DNA of 64,000 nt from Flavobacteriaceae bacterium CP2B (GCA_001683825.1 LXTR01000061.1:1-64000), one strand, 5' to 3'; counted from the first letter of the stretch, positions 18,117 to 30,240 are shown. Notes: a model not told the origin generated them from the sequence alone. A program made the numbers and translations.

Positions 18117-19706
18117 ATGAACTTTACGAAAGAAATAGCGAAAAGGAGGACTTTTGGGATAATCTCCCACCCCGATGCCGGGAAAACCACCCTTACCGAA
18201 AAACTGTTGTTGTTTGGTGGGGCCATTCAGGAGGCGGGGGCGGTAAAGAGCAACAAGATCAAAAAAGCGGCTACCAGCGATTTTATGGAGATCGAGCGGC
18301 AAAGGGGTATTTCGGTAGCCACTTCGGTGCTGGCCTTTCTCTACAAGGGGAAAAAGATCAATATCCTGGATACCCCCGGGCACAAGGATTTTGCCGAGGA
18401 CACTTTCCGGACCCTTACCGCGGTCGACAGCGTGATCGTGGTGATCGATGTGGCCAAGGGGGTCGAGGAACAGACCGAAAAGCTGGTTGAGGTTTGCCGC
18501 ATGCGCAACATCCCCATCATCGTGTTTATCAATAAAATGGACCGGGAAGGAAAGGATGCCTTTGACCTCCTGGATGAAATAGAACAAAAATTGGGGCTGA
18601 CGGTAACGCCCCTGAGTTTTCCCATAGGGATGGGATACGATTTCAAGGGGATTTATAACCTCTACGAAAAGAATATCAATTTGTTCAAAGGCGACAGCAA
18701 AAAAAGCTTTAAGGATACCATCGCTTTTGATGACGTGCAAAGCCCCGGACTGGAAAAGATCATAGGCGAAAAATCTGCCAGGGCCCTCCGGGAAAACCTG
18801 GAATTGGTTCATGGGGTATATCCTGCATTTGACAAAACAAGGTATTTGGAAGGCTCCCAGCACCCGGTATTTTTTGGATCGGCCCTCAACAACTTCGGGG
18901 TAAGGGAACTCCTGGATTGTTTCATCGACATAGCCCCTCCGCCCCGTTCCAAGAAAGCGGAAGAACGCCTGGTGGAGGCCAGGGAAAAGGAAATGACCGG
19001 TTTTGTCTTTAAGATCCATGCCAACATGGACCCCAAACACCGCGACCGGCTGGCTTTTGTGAAGATCGTTTCCGGGGTTTTTGAACGGAACAAACCTTAC
19101 CTGCATGTGCGGCACGACAAAAAGTTGAAATTTTCGAGCCCCAATGCCTTTTTCGCGGAAAAGAAGGAAATCGTGGATGTTTCATTCCCCGGCGATATCG
19201 TAGGGCTCCACGATACGGGAAATTTTAAGATTGGGGATACGCTCACCGAAGGGGAAGTCCTCCACTACAAAGGGATCCCAAGCTTCTCTCCCGAACATTT
19301 CCGATATATCAACAATGCCGACCCCATGAAGGCCAAGCAATTGTACAAGGGGATCGACCAGTTGATGGACGAGGGGGTCGCCCAGTTGTTTACCCTAAAC
19401 CTGAACGGGAGAAAGGTCATTGGTACCGTGGGTGCCCTCCAGTACGAAGTAATCCAGTACCGTTTGGAACACGAATACGGGGCCAAATGCACGTACGAGA
19501 ATTTCCCTGCCTACAAGGCCTGTTGGGTAAAGCCGGAGGATCCTGACAACGACGAATTTGAGGAATTTCAAAGGGTCAAGCAAAAATTCCTCGCCACTGA
19601 CAAGAGCGGGCAATTGGTCTTCCTGGCCGATTCCCAGTTTTCTTTGCAGATGACCCAGCAAAAATACCCTTCGGTGAAACTTTTCTTTACCTCGGAATTC
19701 GATTGA
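18117..19706 (+). CDS. prfC: Peptide chain release factor 3
   Basis: GTPase that removes RF1/RF2 from the ribosome after peptide release. 529 residues from the ATG at 18117, the same length as E. coli RF3. The frame is open from an ATG at 18057, but the added 20 residues do not resemble RF3. G1 is SHPDAGKTTLTEK, the switch region carries RQRGISVATSV, G3 is DTPGHKDF and G4 is NKMD. The C-terminal two thirds (GFVFKIHANMDPKHRDRLAFVKIVSG) show the EF-Tu-like domain II of RF3 rather than EF-G domains IV-V. Monocistronic: divergent from the surface operon and convergent with the next gene. Confidence 0.97.
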   Translation: MNFTKEIAKRRTFGIISHPDAGKTTLTEKLLLFGGAIQEAGAVKSNKIKKAATSDFMEIERQRGISVATSVLAFLYKGKKINILDTPGHKDFAEDTFRTLTAVDSVIVVIDVAKGVEEQTEKLVEVCRMRNIPIIVFINKMDREGKDAFDLLDEIEQKLGLTVTPLSFPIGMGYDFKGIYNLYEKNINLFKGDSKKSFKDTIAFDDVQSPGLEKIIGEKSARALRENLELVHGVYPAFDKTRYLEGSQHPVFFGSALNNFGVRELLDCFIDIAPPPRSKKAEERLVEAREKEMTGFVFKIHANMDPKHRDRLAFVKIVSGVFERNKPYLHVRHDKKLKFSSPNAFFAEKKEIVDVSFPGDIVGLHDTGNFKIGDTLTEGEVLHYKGIPSFSPEHFRYINNADPMKAKQLYKGIDQLMDEGVAQLFTLNLNGRKVIGTVGALQYEVIQYRLEHEYGAKCTYENFPAYKACWVKPEDPDNDEFEEFQRVKQKFLATDKSGQLVFLADSQFSLQMTQQKYPSVKLFFTSEFD

Positions 19707-19883
19707 ATAGCCTTTCGGCATCCGATCTACTGCGAACAGCAGTACCCGGGGCACAGGCACCGGCCTGCAAGTAATTTTCAGGAAACCCGGTTACCTTTAT
19801 CCCGGGGCTTAGGATGGGGGGTTCCCCCTGCTATGTAGACGCGGATACCAGGGGTTCCCCCGGAAAGCTCCACAATGCTGCCC

Positions 19884-20981
19884 TCATGGCTTTTCTTTAC
19901 CGGAATTCTGTTCCAGATAATAGTCCAGAATCCGCATGGTAAGGAATGGACGCAGGTTTACCTGGTTTGTGAGCACTATGGCCGTTATGTTTCTCCCGGG
20001 AATACGTACGATATCCGCGAGTGCCGGACCACCGCTATGGCCGGTCGCCTTTTCGCCCCTGTGTTCTGCAACGATCCAGCCGACCCCAAAATCCGAATCC
20101 GTGCCATCGCGCAACCTGGCAGACGTCCACATGACTTCGGCGTATTCCCGACTCAGCAATTTTTGGGTATCCAGTGCGATGGCCCATTTCGTAAGATCCT
20201 GAATAGACGCATACAAACCACCGGACGGGTAGGTCCAATGAGGAAACATCATCGAGAAAATCCGTTGCTTTTTTTGCGCATCATCCCACTGGTAAACAGA
20301 TGCCGCATGCGGCATCAAGTCCACGGTCCTGTAGATATAATCCTGTTCCATGTTGTTAAAACCAGTATGGTCCATCCCCAGCGGCTTAAACAAGGTCTCC
20401 TCCAGGAATACGTCGAATTCCATTCCCGAAACCGTTTCTATCAATTTCATGACCACGGCATAATCACCCCCTGCATATACGGTTCTCGTGCCTGGCTCAA
20501 AGTCCAAAGGCTTGGCCATTGCCGTATCCAGGGCAGCCGTAACCGTTTTAAAATGGTATTGAAGCCCCAGGAGGTCGGTAATGCCCGATTGGTGGGCGAG
20601 CAAATCGATAACTGTCATACTATTCCATTCCTCCGGCAATTGCGGGAGGTAGTGTCTCACGCGTTGCCCAAGGTCTAATTTGCGGTCCTGCACCAGTTTC
20701 ATTATGGCAGTCGCGGTAATTAACTTGGTTGCAGAGGCTAATTGAAAGGAAACCGTATCGGCATTGGGAATGCCATATTCCAGGTTGGCCTTCCCATAGG
20801 TGCCCTGATGGGTGACCTTGCCATTATCAATAATGGCATACGAAAGTGCCGGGATGTGAAACTCCCTGATCTGTTCAAGCAGGAAGGAATCGATATTAAC
20901 CCCTGCCTGTTGTGCAGGAAGGCGGTTGAAAAGGGTTGAAACTACTACCAGGGTCAATACAAGGATATCGGACTTTTTCAT
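19884..20981 (-). CDS. Secreted serine hydrolase of the beta-lactamase (class C/AmpC-like) family
   Basis: 365 residues with signal peptide ending LPAQ. The catalytic S-x-x-K is SATK in FQLASATKLITATAIMKL. The third motif appears as GHSGG near residue 315, in place of KTG. The second motif, normally Y-x-N, is Y-A-G in VYAGGDYAV, so the usual Asn is replaced. Such proteins act as peptidases or esterases on D-amino-acid peptides or esters; substrate cannot be predicted and true beta-lactamase activity is doubtful. The gene stands alone, convergent with prfC. Confidence 0.88.
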   Translation of the reverse strand: MKKSDILVLTLVVVSTLFNRLPAQQAGVNIDSFLLEQIREFHIPALSYAIIDNGKVTHQGTYGKANLEYGIPNADTVSFQLASATKLITATAIMKLVQDRKLDLGQRVRHYLPQLPEEWNSMTVIDLLAHQSGITDLLGLQYHFKTVTAALDTAMAKPLDFEPGTRTVYAGGDYAVVMKLIETVSGMEFDVFLEETLFKPLGMDHTGFNNMEQDYIYRTVDLMPHAASVYQWDDAQKKQRIFSMMFPHWTYPSGGLYASIQDLTKWAIALDTQKLLSREYAEVMWTSARLRDGTDSDFGVGWIVAEHRGEKATGHSGGPALADIVRIPGRNITAIVLTNQVNLRPFLTMRILDYYLEQNSGKEKP

Positions 20982-21094
20982 AGGTTGTTAAACACAATTG
21001 GGTTCAATGGGATGTTTGCAAAATCATCAATACCCCATAGACGGGGAGAAAACCGTGTTGTTGCAAAATTTCCACCATTATTAACGCCCGGTAG

Positions 21095-21131
21095 AAAAAA
21101 ACCTGACGAGCGCAGCTGTGCCCGTCAGGTT
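21095..21131 (-). terminator. Terminator behind the DUF3467 gene
   Basis: Inverted repeat AACCTGACG (21100-21108) / CGTCAGGTT (21123-21131) with a 14-nt loop. On the minus strand it is followed by a U tract (plus-strand A run 21095-21101). It lies 32 bp beyond the stop at 21163. Confidence 0.8.
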
Positions 21132-21162
21132 GATATCACTAATATATACCTTTAAAAGGAGA

Positions 21163-21474
21163 TCAAGCTTCCCCCGTAGGCCCAAAATTTAAGGGGATAG
21201 GGGGCTGTTCATAATCCTTGATGGCCCCATGGGCATTCTCGAACCTGCTGACATTATCGGTAAGGGCTTTTAAAAACTTCTTGGCGTGCTGGGGCGTAAG
21301 GACGATCCTGCTTTTGACCTTCGCCTTGGGGGCCCCGGGCATCATGCTGATGAAATCGATCACAAACTCGGATGCAGAATGATTGATGATCGCCAGGTTG
21401 GAATAGACCCCTTCTGCCATCTTTTCATCCAGTTCAATATTGATCTGTTTTTGTTTTTTTTCTTGCTCGGCCAT
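21163..21474 (-). CDS. DUF3467 family protein
   Basis: 103 residues, no signal peptide. The sequence IELDEKMAEGVYSNLAIINHSASEFVIDF followed by PGAPKAKVKSRIVLTPQHAKKFLKAL is characteristic of DUF3467, a small family of unknown function in Bacteroidota and other phyla. It lies 93 bp behind rpoC but is separated from it by a strong terminator, so it probably has its own promoter. The position behind rpoC is commonly seen in Flavobacteriia. Confidence 0.88.
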   Translation of the reverse strand: MAEQEKKQKQINIELDEKMAEGVYSNLAIINHSASEFVIDFISMMPGAPKAKVKSRIVLTPQHAKKFLKALTDNVSRFENAHGAIKDYEQPPIPLNFGPTGEA

Positions 21475-21524
21475 GTCCGTAACATTTGAAGTATAACCAT
21501 GGCGGCCTATGACAGGCCTGCCAT

Positions 21525-21556
21525 AAAAAAAACCCCGGCACAGTGTGTGCCGGGGG
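21525..21556 (-). terminator. Rho-independent terminator of the rpoBC operon
   Basis: Stem CCCCGGCACA (21533-21542) / TGTGCCGGGG (21546-21555) with a 3-nt loop. On the minus strand it is followed by a run of eight U (plus-strand A run 21525-21532). It begins 12 nt past the rpoC stop. Confidence 0.9.
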
Positions 21557-21567
21557 TTGGTATTTAT

Positions 21568-24500
21568 CTAGAATTTCAATTCTTCCTTTCGGGCCATGAT
21601 CTCGTCGTATTCCTCCTTGGAGCCGACGATGATGTTCTCATAATCCCGCATACCTGTACCCGCAGGAATCCTGTGACCTACGATCACATTTTCCTTAAGG
21701 CCTTCAAGGTCATCTATCTTGCCGCTCACCGCCGCTTCATTCAATACCTTGGTGGTTTCCTGGAAGGATGCCGCCGAAATGAAGGATTTGGTCTGGAGCG
21801 AAGCCCTGGTGATCCCCTGGAGGATAGGCGTAGCCGTTGCGGCCACGGCATCCCTGGCAGTCACCAGTGCCTTGTCTGCACGTTTCAGGATCGAATTCTC
21901 ATCCCGGAGTTCACGGGGGGTGACGATCTGGCCTGGTTTCAGGTTCTCAGATTCACCCGCATCTTCGACAACCTTGTTGCCAAAGATCTCGTCGTTTTCC
22001 CTCATGAAATCGTCCTTGTGGACCAATTGGTTTTCTAGGAAGGTGGTATCACCGGAATCCTGGATACGCACTTTACGCATCATTTGCCGTACGACTACCT
22101 CAAAGTGCTTGTCGTTGATTTTCACGCCCTGGAGTCGGTACACTTCCTGTACTTCATTAACCAGGTATTGCTGAACCGCAGAAGGGCCTTTGATCGCCAG
22201 GATGTCTTCCGGGGTAATGGAACCATCGGACAATGGCATCCCCGCACGTACGTAGTCGTTCTCCTGTACCAGGATCTGGTTGGAGAGTTTTACCAGGTAT
22301 TTCTTCACCTCACCCAATTTGGATTCGATGATGATCTCGCGGTTACCCCGTTTGATCTTGCCAAAGGACACCACGCCGTCAATTTCAGAAACCACGGCAG
22401 GGTTCGAAGGGTTCCGGGCTTCAAACAACTCGGTCACCCTGGGAAGACCCCCGGTGATATCCCCGGCCTTGGCAGATTTTCTCGGGATTTTCACAAGGAT
22501 TTTTCCTTCCTTGATCGTTTCGCCGTTGTCCACCATCAGGTGGGAGCCCACAGGCAGGTTGTACGACCTAAGGACCTCATCCTTGTTATTCATGATCAAC
22601 AGGGTTGGGATCAGGCGTTTATTCCTGGATTCGGAAATCACTTTTTCCTGGAACCCTGTTTGTTCGTCGATTTCTACCTGATAGGTAATTCCCTGTTCTA
22701 TATTCTCATAGGCTATCTTACCCGGGAATTCAGATACAATCACCCCGTTATAGGGATCCCAGGAGCAAATTACATCGCCCTTGCTGACTTTGCCACCGTT
22801 CTTAACGAACAACTGCGAACCATAAGGAATGTTGTTGGTACTCAGAGATATGCCTGTTTTGGCATCGACAATCTTGATCTCCGAGGTCCTAGAAATAACG
22901 ATTTCCACAGGTTTGCCTTCGGCATCCGATCCGGTGACCGTTCTGAGGTCTTCGATTTCGGCTATACCATTGAACCTGGCTTCCAGCTTGTTGTCTTCCG
23001 AAATATTCCCTGCAATACCCCCTACGTGGAAGGTTCGCAGCGTCAACTGTGTACCGGGTTCCCCAATCGATTGGGCGGCTACCACGCCTACCGCTTCACC
23101 TCGCTGGACCATCTTGTTCGTAGAGAGGTTGCGGCCGTAACATTTGGCACAAATCCCCTGAGGCGCTTCACAGGTAAGGGCAGAGCGCACTTCGATTTTC
23201 TCTATGGGCGATGCCTCTATCTTGCGGACATCGGTTTCAAGGATTTCCTGCCCGGCCCTGAGCAACTGCTCTTCGGTAAGGGGGTCGAACACATCGTGAA
23301 GCGATACCCTTCCGAGGATGCGCTCCCCAAGCGTTTCAACTACTTCTTCATTCTTCTTCAAGGCTTCCACTTCGATGCCCCTCAGGGTTTCGCAATCCTC
23401 GATATTGATGATTACATCCTGGGAAACGTCGACCAGACGTCGGGTCAGGTATCCGGCATCCGCTGTTTTCAGTGCCGTATCCGCCAGACCTTTACGGGCC
23501 CCGTGGGTAGAGATAAAGTATTCGAGGATCGACAAACCTTCCTTAAAGTTGGAAAGGATGGGGTTCTCGATAATCTCCCCTCCGGTGGCGGTAGATTTTT
23601 TGGGCTTGGCCATCAGTCCCCGCATACCCGTTAGCTGTCGGATTTGTTCCTTGGAACCCCGGGCACCGGAATCGAGCATCATGTATACCGAGTTGAATCC
23701 CTGTTGGTCTTCCCGGATACGTTTCATAGCCAGTTCCGTGAGCATGGCATTGGTAGAAGTCCAAACATCAATGACCTGGTTATACCGTTCATTGTTGGTG
23801 ATCAACCCCATGTTATAGTTCATCATGATGCCGTCTACCTGTTCATTGGCTTCGGCGATCATTTCAGGTTTTTCCTGCGGAATGATGATATCCCCAAGGC
23901 TGAACGACAATCCCCCTTTAAAGGCGAACTCGTACCCCATGGTCTTGATCTTATCGAGGAAGTCTGCTGTCGTCGGTACATCGGTGACGGCAAGGATCTT
24001 GCCGATAATATCCCGAAGCGATTTCTTGTTCAACACCTCGTTCACATACCCCGCTTGCTCCGGAACCACCATGTTAAACAAGACGCGGCCCACGGTCGTT
24101 TCTATGATCTGGTTGACCAACGCTCCTTTTTCATCGAAGTCCTTGGCCCTTACTTTGATCACGGCGTTGAGTTCTACCTTGCCTTCGTTAAAAGCGATTA
24201 CCACCTCTTCGAAGTCATAAAAGGTAAGCCCTTCGCCCTTTACTTTCCGTTCCGCTATGGAGCGTCGCTCTTTGGTCATATAATAGAGCCCCAGTACCAT
24301 GTCTTGTGAAGGTACCGTGATGGGCGAACCATTGGCAGGGTTCAGGATATTGTGTGAAGCGAGCATCAGCAGCTGGGCCTCCAGGATGGCTTCGGGCCCC
24401 AATGGCAGGTGCACGGCCATTTGGTCACCGTCAAAGTCGGCGTTAAATGCGGTACATACCAGCGGGTGCAGCCGGATGGCTTTCCCTTCTATCAGCCTTG

Positions 24501-25866
24501 GCTGGAAGGCCTGTATCCCCAAACGGTGTAAGGTGGGGGCCCGGTTCAAGAGGACGGGGTGCCCTTTCAACACGTTTTCAAGGATATCCCAAACCACGGG
24601 TTCTTTCTTGTCTATAATCTTTTTAGCCGATTTTACGGTTTTGACAATCCCGCGTTCAATCAGCTTGCGGATGACAAACGGCTTATAGAGTTCGGCGGCC
24701 ATGTCCTTGGGAAGGCCGCATTCAAATAACTTCATTTCGGGTCCAACCACGATCACCGAACGGGCGGAGTAGTCAACTCGTTTCCCCAGGAGGTTCTGGC
24801 GGAACCGGCCCTGTTTTCCTTTCAGTGAGTCCGAAAGGGATTTCAGCGGACGGTTGGATTCAGTTTTAACGGCAGAGGCCTTTCGCGTGTTGTCAAACAG
24901 GGAATCTACCGCTTCCTGCAACATCCGTTTTTCGTTTCGGAGGATGACCTCAGGGGCCTTGATCTCCATCAATCGCTTGAGGCGGTTATTCCGGATAATC
25001 ACCCTTCGGTACAGGTCATTCAGGTCAGAAGTGGCAAAACGGCCCCCATCCAAAGGCACCAATGGCCTGAGTTCGGGCGGGATCACGGGGATCACTTTCA
25101 TGATCATCCACTCGGGCCTGTTCTCACGGTTCATCTGTGATTCCCGTAGGGCTTCGACCACCTGCAGCCTCTTAAGGGCTTCGGTCTTACGCTGTTTGGA
25201 CGTTTCTGTATTGGCCTTGTGGCGAAGGTCATAGGAAAGCTCTTTCAGGTCTATGCGACCCAACAGGTCTATCAAACACTCCGCCCCCATTTTAGCGATA
25301 AACTTATTGGGGTCAGAATCTTCCAAATACTGGTTTTCCGGGGGAATGGTCTCCAAAATGTTCAGGTACTCCTCTTCCGTGAGGAAATCCATCTTCTCAA
25401 TCTCTTCCCCTTCCGGGCCTTTGGCGATTCCCGGCTGGATGACCACATACCGCTCATAGTAAATGATCATATCGAGCTTCTTGGAAGGAAGGCCCAGCAA
25501 ATACCCTATTTTGTTCGGCAGGGACCGGAAATACCAGATATGGGCCACGGGGACCACCAGGTTGATGTGCCCCACGCGGTCGCGCCTGACCTTCTTCTCG
25601 GTCACTTCTACCCCACAACGGTCACACACGATACCGCGGTAACGAATCCGCTTGTACTTCCCACAGGCGCATTCGTAATCTTTGACCGGTCCGAAGATCC
25701 GTTCGCAGAACAAGCCATCGCGCTCGGGTTTGTGCGTTCGGTAGTTGATGGTTTCCGGTTTCAACACTTCCCCCCTGGACTCTGCCAGGATTGCCTCCGG
25801 AGAGGCAAGGCCGATGGAAATCTTGTTAAACCGCTTTACTGTATTATTATCTTTTAGTCTAGCCAT
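21568..25866 (-). CDS. rpoC: DNA-directed RNA polymerase subunit beta'
   Basis: 1432 residues, the catalytic subunit of RNA polymerase. The catalytic Mg2+ motif [15 protein letters not shown] is intact. Both zinc sites are visible: the N-terminal [20 protein letters not shown] and a second cluster with [15 protein letters not shown]. The bridge-helix and trigger-loop regions ([34 protein letters not shown]) are present. The C-terminus carries the extended biotinyl-like insertion seen in Bacteroidota. It follows rpoB by 47 bp and ends the operon at a strong terminator. Confidence 0.99.
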   Translation of the reverse strand: MARLKDNNTVKRFNKISIGLASPEAILAESRGEVLKPETINYRTHKPERDGLFCERIFGPVKDYECACGKYKRIRYRGIVCDRCGVEVTEKKVRRDRVGHINLVVPVAHIWYFRSLPNKIGYLLGLPSKKLDMIIYYERYVVIQPGIAKGPEGEEIEKMDFLTEEEYLNILETIPPENQYLEDSDPNKFIAKMGAECLIDLLGRIDLKELSYDLRHKANTETSKQRKTEALKRLQVVEALRESQMNRENRPEWMIMKVIPVIPPELRPLVPLDGGRFATSDLNDLYRRVIIRNNRLKRLMEIKAPEVILRNEKRMLQEAVDSLFDNTRKASAVKTESNRPLKSLSDSLKGKQGRFRQNLLGKRVDYSARSVIVVGPEMKLFECGLPKDMAAELYKPFVIRKLIERGIVKTVKSAKKIIDKKEPVVWDILENVLKGHPVLLNRAPTLHRLGIQAFQPRLIEGKAIRLHPLVCTAFNADFDGDQMAVHLPLGPEAILEAQLLMLASHNILNPANGSPITVPSQDMVLGLYYMTKERRSIAERKVKGEGLTFYDFEEVVIAFNEGKVELNAVIKVRAKDFDEKGALVNQIIETTVGRVLFNMVVPEQAGYVNEVLNKKSLRDIIGKILAVTDVPTTADFLDKIKTMGYEFAFKGGLSFSLGDIIIPQEKPEMIAEANEQVDGIMMNYNMGLITNNERYNQVIDVWTSTNAMLTELAMKRIREDQQGFNSVYMMLDSGARGSKEQIRQLTGMRGLMAKPKKSTATGGEIIENPILSNFKEGLSILEYFISTHGARKGLADTALKTADAGYLTRRLVDVSQDVIINIEDCETLRGIEVEALKKNEEVVETLGERILGRVSLHDVFDPLTEEQLLRAGQEILETDVRKIEASPIEKIEVRSALTCEAPQGICAKCYGRNLSTNKMVQRGEAVGVVAAQSIGEPGTQLTLRTFHVGGIAGNISEDNKLEARFNGIAEIEDLRTVTGSDAEGKPVEIVISRTSEIKIVDAKTGISLSTNNIPYGSQLFVKNGGKVSKGDVICSWDPYNGVIVSEFPGKIAYENIEQGITYQVEIDEQTGFQEKVISESRNKRLIPTLLIMNNKDEVLRSYNLPVGSHLMVDNGETIKEGKILVKIPRKSAKAGDITGGLPRVTELFEARNPSNPAVVSEIDGVVSFGKIKRGNREIIIESKLGEVKKYLVKLSNQILVQENDYVRAGMPLSDGSITPEDILAIKGPSAVQQYLVNEVQEVYRLQGVKINDKHFEVVVRQMMRKVRIQDSGDTTFLENQLVHKDDFMRENDEIFGNKVVEDAGESENLKPGQIVTPRELRDENSILKRADKALVTARDAVAATATPILQGITRASLQTKSFISAASFQETTKVLNEAAVSGKIDDLEGLKENVIVGHRIPAGTGMRDYENIIVGSKEEYDEIMARKEELKF

Positions 25867-25913
25867 GATGCTATTGATGATAGTAAATTAAAAATAACGT
25901 GCACTTGCTGTGC

Positions 25914-28900
25914 TTACTCCTCCAAACGGATATCGAGGCCCAAGCCCTTGAGCTCGTGCATCAGTACATTGAAGGATTCCGGCAACCCGGGTTCTGGCAT
26001 GCTTTCACCTTTGACGATAGATTCATAGGTTTTGGCCCTTCCAATCACGTCATCGGATTTCACCGTGAGGATCTCCCTCAGGGTGGCAGAAGCGCCATAG
26101 GCCTCCAGGGCCCAGACTTCCATTTCCCCGAAACGCTGCCCACCAAACTGTGCCTTACCACCCAGCGGCTGCTGTGTAATAAGCGAGTAGGGTCCTATAG
26201 ATCGGGCGTGCATCTTGTCATCTACCATATGGCCCAATTTGAGCATATAGATTACCCCCACGGTCGCGGGCTGGTCAAAACGCTGACCGGTTCCCCCGTC
26301 GTACAGGTAAGTATGCCCGAATCTTGGCACCCCTGCCTCATCGGTAAGCCCGTTGATCTCATCCAGGGTGGCCCCGTCAAAAATCGGGGTAGCGAATTTT
26401 TTACCCAGTTTTAAGCCGGCCCATCCCAGAACGGTTTCGTAGATCTGTCCGATGTTCATCCTGGAAGGTACGCCCAGTGGGTTCAGTACGATATCCACAG
26501 GGGTTCCGTCTTCCAGGAAAGGCATGTCTTCCTGCCGTACAATACGGGCCACAATACCTTTGTTACCGTGGCGCCCGGCCATCTTGTCCCCTACTTTCAA
26601 CTTCCGTTTCTTGGCGATGTACACCTTGGCAAGCTTCATGATCCCGGCAGGCAGTTCATCCCCCACGGAGATGGTGAATTTATCCCTGCGCAGGTTCCCC
26701 TGCAGGTCGTTCAGCTTGATCTTATAGTTGTGCAGCAGATCGGCTACCTGGGTGTTGGTGGCTTTGTCCGTGGTCCAGCTTCCGCCAACCAGGTGGGCAA
26801 AATCATCGACGGCATTCAACATCTTCATGGTGTACTTCTTGCCTTTTGGAAGCACTTCTTCCCCAAGGTCATTCAGCACCCCCTGCGAGGTTTTGCCATT
26901 GATGAGCTTAAACAATTTGTCGATCAGGATATCTTTCAACTCCTGGAATTTGGTCTCGTATTCGAGTTCCAGTTTGTTGATCGCCTCTTTATCCTCAGAC
27001 CGCTTGCGTTTATCCTTGATGGAGCGGGAAAACAACTTCTTGTCGATCACCACGCCACGCAGGGATGGGGAGGCCTTCAGCGAGGCATCTTTTACATCCC
27101 CTGCCTTGTCGCCAAAAATGGCCCTAAGCAGTTTCTCTTCCGGGGTGGGATCCGATTCGCCTTTGGGGGTGATCTTACCGATCAAAATATCGCCGGGTTT
27201 CACCTCTGCCCCGATGCGGATCATACCGTATTCATCGAGGTCCTTGGTCGCTTCCTCGGAAACGTTGGGGATGTCGTTGGTGAGTTCTTCGGCACCCAGT
27301 TTGGTGTCCCGTACCTCAAGTGCGTATTCGTCTATGTGGATGGACGTAAAAATGTCTTCGCGCACCACTTTTTCGGAGATCACGATGGCATCCTCGAAAT
27401 TATACCCTTTCCATGGCATAAAGGCCACTTTAAGGTTCCTTCCCAGTGCCAGTTCACCGCTTTCCGTAGCATACCCTTCACAAAGCACCTGCCCTTTTTT
27501 CACCTTGTCGCCTTTCCTGACAATGGGTTTCAGGTTGATGCTGGTACCCTGGTTGGTCTTTCTGAACTTGACCAGTTCGTAGGTCTTGGAATCCTCCTCG
27601 AAACTCACGAGGCGTTCTTCGTCCGAACGGTCGTACCGGATGGTGATCATTTTGGCGTCCACGTATTCAATAACCCCGTCCCCTTCAGCGTTGATCAATA
27701 CCCTGGAATCTGAGGCTACCTGCCTTTCGAGGCCGGTCCCCACAATGGGCGATTCGGGCTTCAACAGGGGTACGGCCTGCCGCATCATGTTGGACCCCAT
27801 CAACGCCCTGTTGGCATCGTCATGCTCCAGGAAGGGGATGAGCGAAGCCGAAATTGAGGCGATCTGGTTGGGGGCCACATCGGTATAGTTCACTTCTTTA
27901 GGGTCGACCACCGGGAAATCTCCTTCTTCCCTGGCGATCACTTTTTCACGGTCTATGGTGCCGTCCTGCTTGAGGGGGATGTTCGCTTGCGCGATTTTCA
28001 TTCCCTCTTCTTCTTCGGCACTCAAAAACATGTATTCTTTGGTGTCTACCTTACCATTTTCCACTTTGCGGTAGGGTGTTTCCAGGAAGCCCATGTTGTT
28101 CACTTTCGCGAATACGGAAAGGGAGGAAATCAGGCCGATGTTTGGCCCTTCAGGGGTTTCGATAGGGCACAGCCTGCCGTAGTGGGTGTAGTGTACGTCC
28201 CGTACCTCAAAGCCGGCGCGTTCCCTGGAAAGGCCGCCTGGCCCGAGGGCAGATAGCCTACGCTTGTGCGTAATCTCTGCGAGCGGGTTGGTCTGGTCCA
28301 TGAACTGTGACAACTGGTTGGTACCAAAGAAGGAATTGATCACCGAAGACAGGGTCTTGGCGTTGATCAGGTCTATGGGGGTAAACACTTCGTTGTCCCG
28401 AACGTTCATCCGTTCCCGGATAGTCCTGGCCATACGGGCCAGCCCCACGCCGAATTGGGAAGAAAGCTGTTCGCCAACGGTACGCACCCTCCGGTTGGAA
28501 AGGTGGTCTATATCATCGATTTCCGCTTTGGAGTTGATCAGTTCGATCAGATACTTGATGATGGTAATGATGTCTTCTTTGGTCAGGACCTGTTTGTCCA
28601 TCCCAATGTCAAGCCCGAGTTTTTTATTCATCCGGTAGCGGCCTACCTCACCGAGGTTATAGCGCTGGTCGGAAAAGAAAAGTTTATCGATAATACCGCG
28701 TGCGGTTTCCTCATCCGGCGGTTCGGCGTTACGCAATTGACGGTAGATATGCTCTACGGCCTCCTTTTCGGAGTTGGTCGGGTCTTTCTGCAGGGTGTTG
28801 TGGATAATGGCATAATCAGACTGTGCATTGTTCTCCTTGTGCAGCAGGATGGTCTTTACATCGGTATCCACGATCTGGTCAATATGCTCCTTCTCCAGGA

Positions 28901-29723
28901 CCGTATCCCTGTCCAGAACGATCTCGTTTCGTTCAATAGATACCACTTCTCCGGTATCTTCATCCACGAAGTCTTCGTGCCAGGTGTTCAGTACCCTGGC
29001 GGCCAGTTTACGGCCCAGGACTTTTTTTAGTCCGGCTTTGGTCACTTTTACTTCCTCAGAGAGGTCAAATATCTCCAGGATATCCTTGTCCCTTTCAAAA
29101 CCAATGGCCCGGAAGAGGGTAGTCACCGGTAGTTTTTTCTTACGATCAATATAGGCGTACATCACACTGTTGATGTCGGTCGCAAATTCGATCCAGGAAC
29201 CTTTGAAGGGGATCACACGGGCCGAATAGAGCTTGGTGCCATTGGCGTGGAAAGATTGCCCGAAAAACACCCCCGGGGAGCGGTGCAACTGTGACACCAC
29301 CACACGTTCGGCTCCATTGATCACAAAGGTTCCACTAGGGGTCATGTAGGGAATGGTACCCAGGTAGACGTCCTGAACGATGGTTTCAAAATCCTCGTGT
29401 TCGGGATCGGTACAATACAGTTTCAGCCTCGCTTTCAGAGGCACGCTGTAGGTAAGGCCGCGTTCAATACATTCCTGTATGGAATACCGGGGAGGGTCTA
29501 TAAAATAGTCCAGAAACTCCAGGACAAACTGGTTCCTGGTATCTGTGATGGGGAAATTTTCCATGAAGGTATTGTATAGCCCTTCATTGCCCCTTTCGTC
29601 AGATTTGGTTTCAAGTTGAAAAAAATCTTGAAATGATTTAATCTGAATGTCCAAGAAATCCGGGTACTCCGGTATGTTCTTAGCGGATGCGAAACTTATT
29701 CTTTCAGTCTGGGTTGTGAACAT
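25914..29723 (-). CDS. rpoB: DNA-directed RNA polymerase subunit beta
   Basis: 1269 residues from the ATG at 29723; the TTG one codon upstream is unlikely to be used. The rifampicin-binding region is [33 protein letters not shown] in type. Other universal segments are visible: [32 protein letters not shown] and [12 protein letters not shown]. The usual Asp, His and Ser/Leu positions targeted by rifampicin look wild type ([13 protein letters not shown]). It follows rplL across a 133-bp spacer with two hairpins. Confidence 0.99.
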   Translation of the reverse strand: MFTTQTERISFASAKNIPEYPDFLDIQIKSFQDFFQLETKSDERGNEGLYNTFMENFPITDTRNQFVLEFLDYFIDPPRYSIQECIERGLTYSVPLKARLKLYCTDPEHEDFETIVQDVYLGTIPYMTPSGTFVINGAERVVVSQLHRSPGVFFGQSFHANGTKLYSARVIPFKGSWIEFATDINSVMYAYIDRKKKLPVTTLFRAIGFERDKDILEIFDLSEEVKVTKAGLKKVLGRKLAARVLNTWHEDFVDEDTGEVVSIERNEIVLDRDTVLEKEHIDQIVDTDVKTILLHKENNAQSDYAIIHNTLQKDPTNSEKEAVEHIYRQLRNAEPPDEETARGIIDKLFFSDQRYNLGEVGRYRMNKKLGLDIGMDKQVLTKEDIITIIKYLIELINSKAEIDDIDHLSNRRVRTVGEQLSSQFGVGLARMARTIRERMNVRDNEVFTPIDLINAKTLSSVINSFFGTNQLSQFMDQTNPLAEITHKRRLSALGPGGLSRERAGFEVRDVHYTHYGRLCPIETPEGPNIGLISSLSVFAKVNNMGFLETPYRKVENGKVDTKEYMFLSAEEEEGMKIAQANIPLKQDGTIDREKVIAREEGDFPVVDPKEVNYTDVAPNQIASISASLIPFLEHDDANRALMGSNMMRQAVPLLKPESPIVGTGLERQVASDSRVLINAEGDGVIEYVDAKMITIRYDRSDEERLVSFEEDSKTYELVKFRKTNQGTSINLKPIVRKGDKVKKGQVLCEGYATESGELALGRNLKVAFMPWKGYNFEDAIVISEKVVREDIFTSIHIDEYALEVRDTKLGAEELTNDIPNVSEEATKDLDEYGMIRIGAEVKPGDILIGKITPKGESDPTPEEKLLRAIFGDKAGDVKDASLKASPSLRGVVIDKKLFSRSIKDKRKRSEDKEAINKLELEYETKFQELKDILIDKLFKLINGKTSQGVLNDLGEEVLPKGKKYTMKMLNAVDDFAHLVGGSWTTDKATNTQVADLLHNYKIKLNDLQGNLRRDKFTISVGDELPAGIMKLAKVYIAKKRKLKVGDKMAGRHGNKGIVARIVRQEDMPFLEDGTPVDIVLNPLGVPSRMNIGQIYETVLGWAGLKLGKKFATPIFDGATLDEINGLTDEAGVPRFGHTYLYDGGTGQRFDQPATVGVIYMLKLGHMVDDKMHARSIGPYSLITQQPLGGKAQFGGQRFGEMEVWALEAYGASATLREILTVKSDDVIGRAKTYESIVKGESMPEPGLPESFNVLMHELKGLGLDIRLEE

Positions 29724-29762
29724 CAATGGACAATATTTTGATCGTGAATACTAGTTAGGGTC

Positions 29763-29834
29763 GTGTATTCCATAATACACAATACACATAAAAGGGTTTA
29801 GGTCTAGCCACCGGAAGGCGGGAAGACCTAAACC
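29763..29834 (-). promoter_or_regulatory. Two tandem hairpins in the rplL-rpoB spacer
   Basis: The spacer contains an 11-bp perfect inverted repeat, GGTTTAGGTCT (29795-29805) / AGACCTAAACC (29824-29834), and a second one, GTGTATT (29763-29769) / AATACAC (29774-29780). Neither has a U tract, so full termination is unlikely. In other bacteria this spacer holds partial terminators or RNase cleavage sites that set the ratio of ribosomal protein to RNA polymerase mRNA; a similar role is inferred here. Confidence 0.55.
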
Positions 29835-29856
29835 TAAACCTTATGGTTCTTGCCTT

Positions 29857-30240
29857 TTATTTAAGCTCAACTTCTGCTCCTGCTTCTTCCAGTGATTTTT
29901 TAATTCCTTCGGCCTCATCTTTGGAAACAGCTTCCTTGACAGCTTTTGGAGCGCTGTCTACAATGTCCTTAGCGTCTTTCAGACCCAGACCGGTTAATTC
30001 CTTCACCAACTTAACTACCGCAAGTTTAGAAGCTCCGGCGGCTTTCAGGATCACATCAAATTCAGTTTGCTCCTCTGCAGCCTCACCAGCTTCACCACCA
30101 CCGGCGGCGCCACCGGCAACGGCCACTGCAGCAGCTGCAGGCTCGATGCCATACTCTTCCTTTAAAATATCGGCCAATTCATTCACCTCTTTTACCGTAA
30201 GGTTGACCAACTGTTCTGCGAAATCTTTTAAATCTGCCAT
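29857..30240 (-). CDS. rplL: 50S ribosomal protein L7/L12
   Basis: 127 residues. N-terminal dimerisation domain ([29 protein letters not shown]), an Ala/Gly-rich hinge (residues about 35-55: [20 protein letters not shown]) and the C-terminal factor-binding domain ([39 protein letters not shown]). It forms the ribosomal stalk that recruits translation GTPases. It sits 52 bp behind rplJ. Confidence 0.98.
   Translation of the reverse strand: MADLKDFAEQLVNLTVKEVNELADILKEEYGIEPAAAAVAVAGGAAGGGEAGEAAEEQTEFDVILKAAGASKLAVVKLVKELTGLGLKDAKDIVDSAPKAVKEAVSKDEAEGIKKSLEEAGAEVELK

Noticed and set aside
19800-19865. G- and C-run stretch (ggggggttccccc and ggggttccccc) between prfC and the hydrolase
   Set aside because: Short runs with no sound stem geometry or U tract; no feature could be supported.
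22084-23634. 516-codon open frame on the plus strand opposite rpoC
   Set aside because: Shadow of the highly conserved rpoC gene; no family resemblance and no start context.
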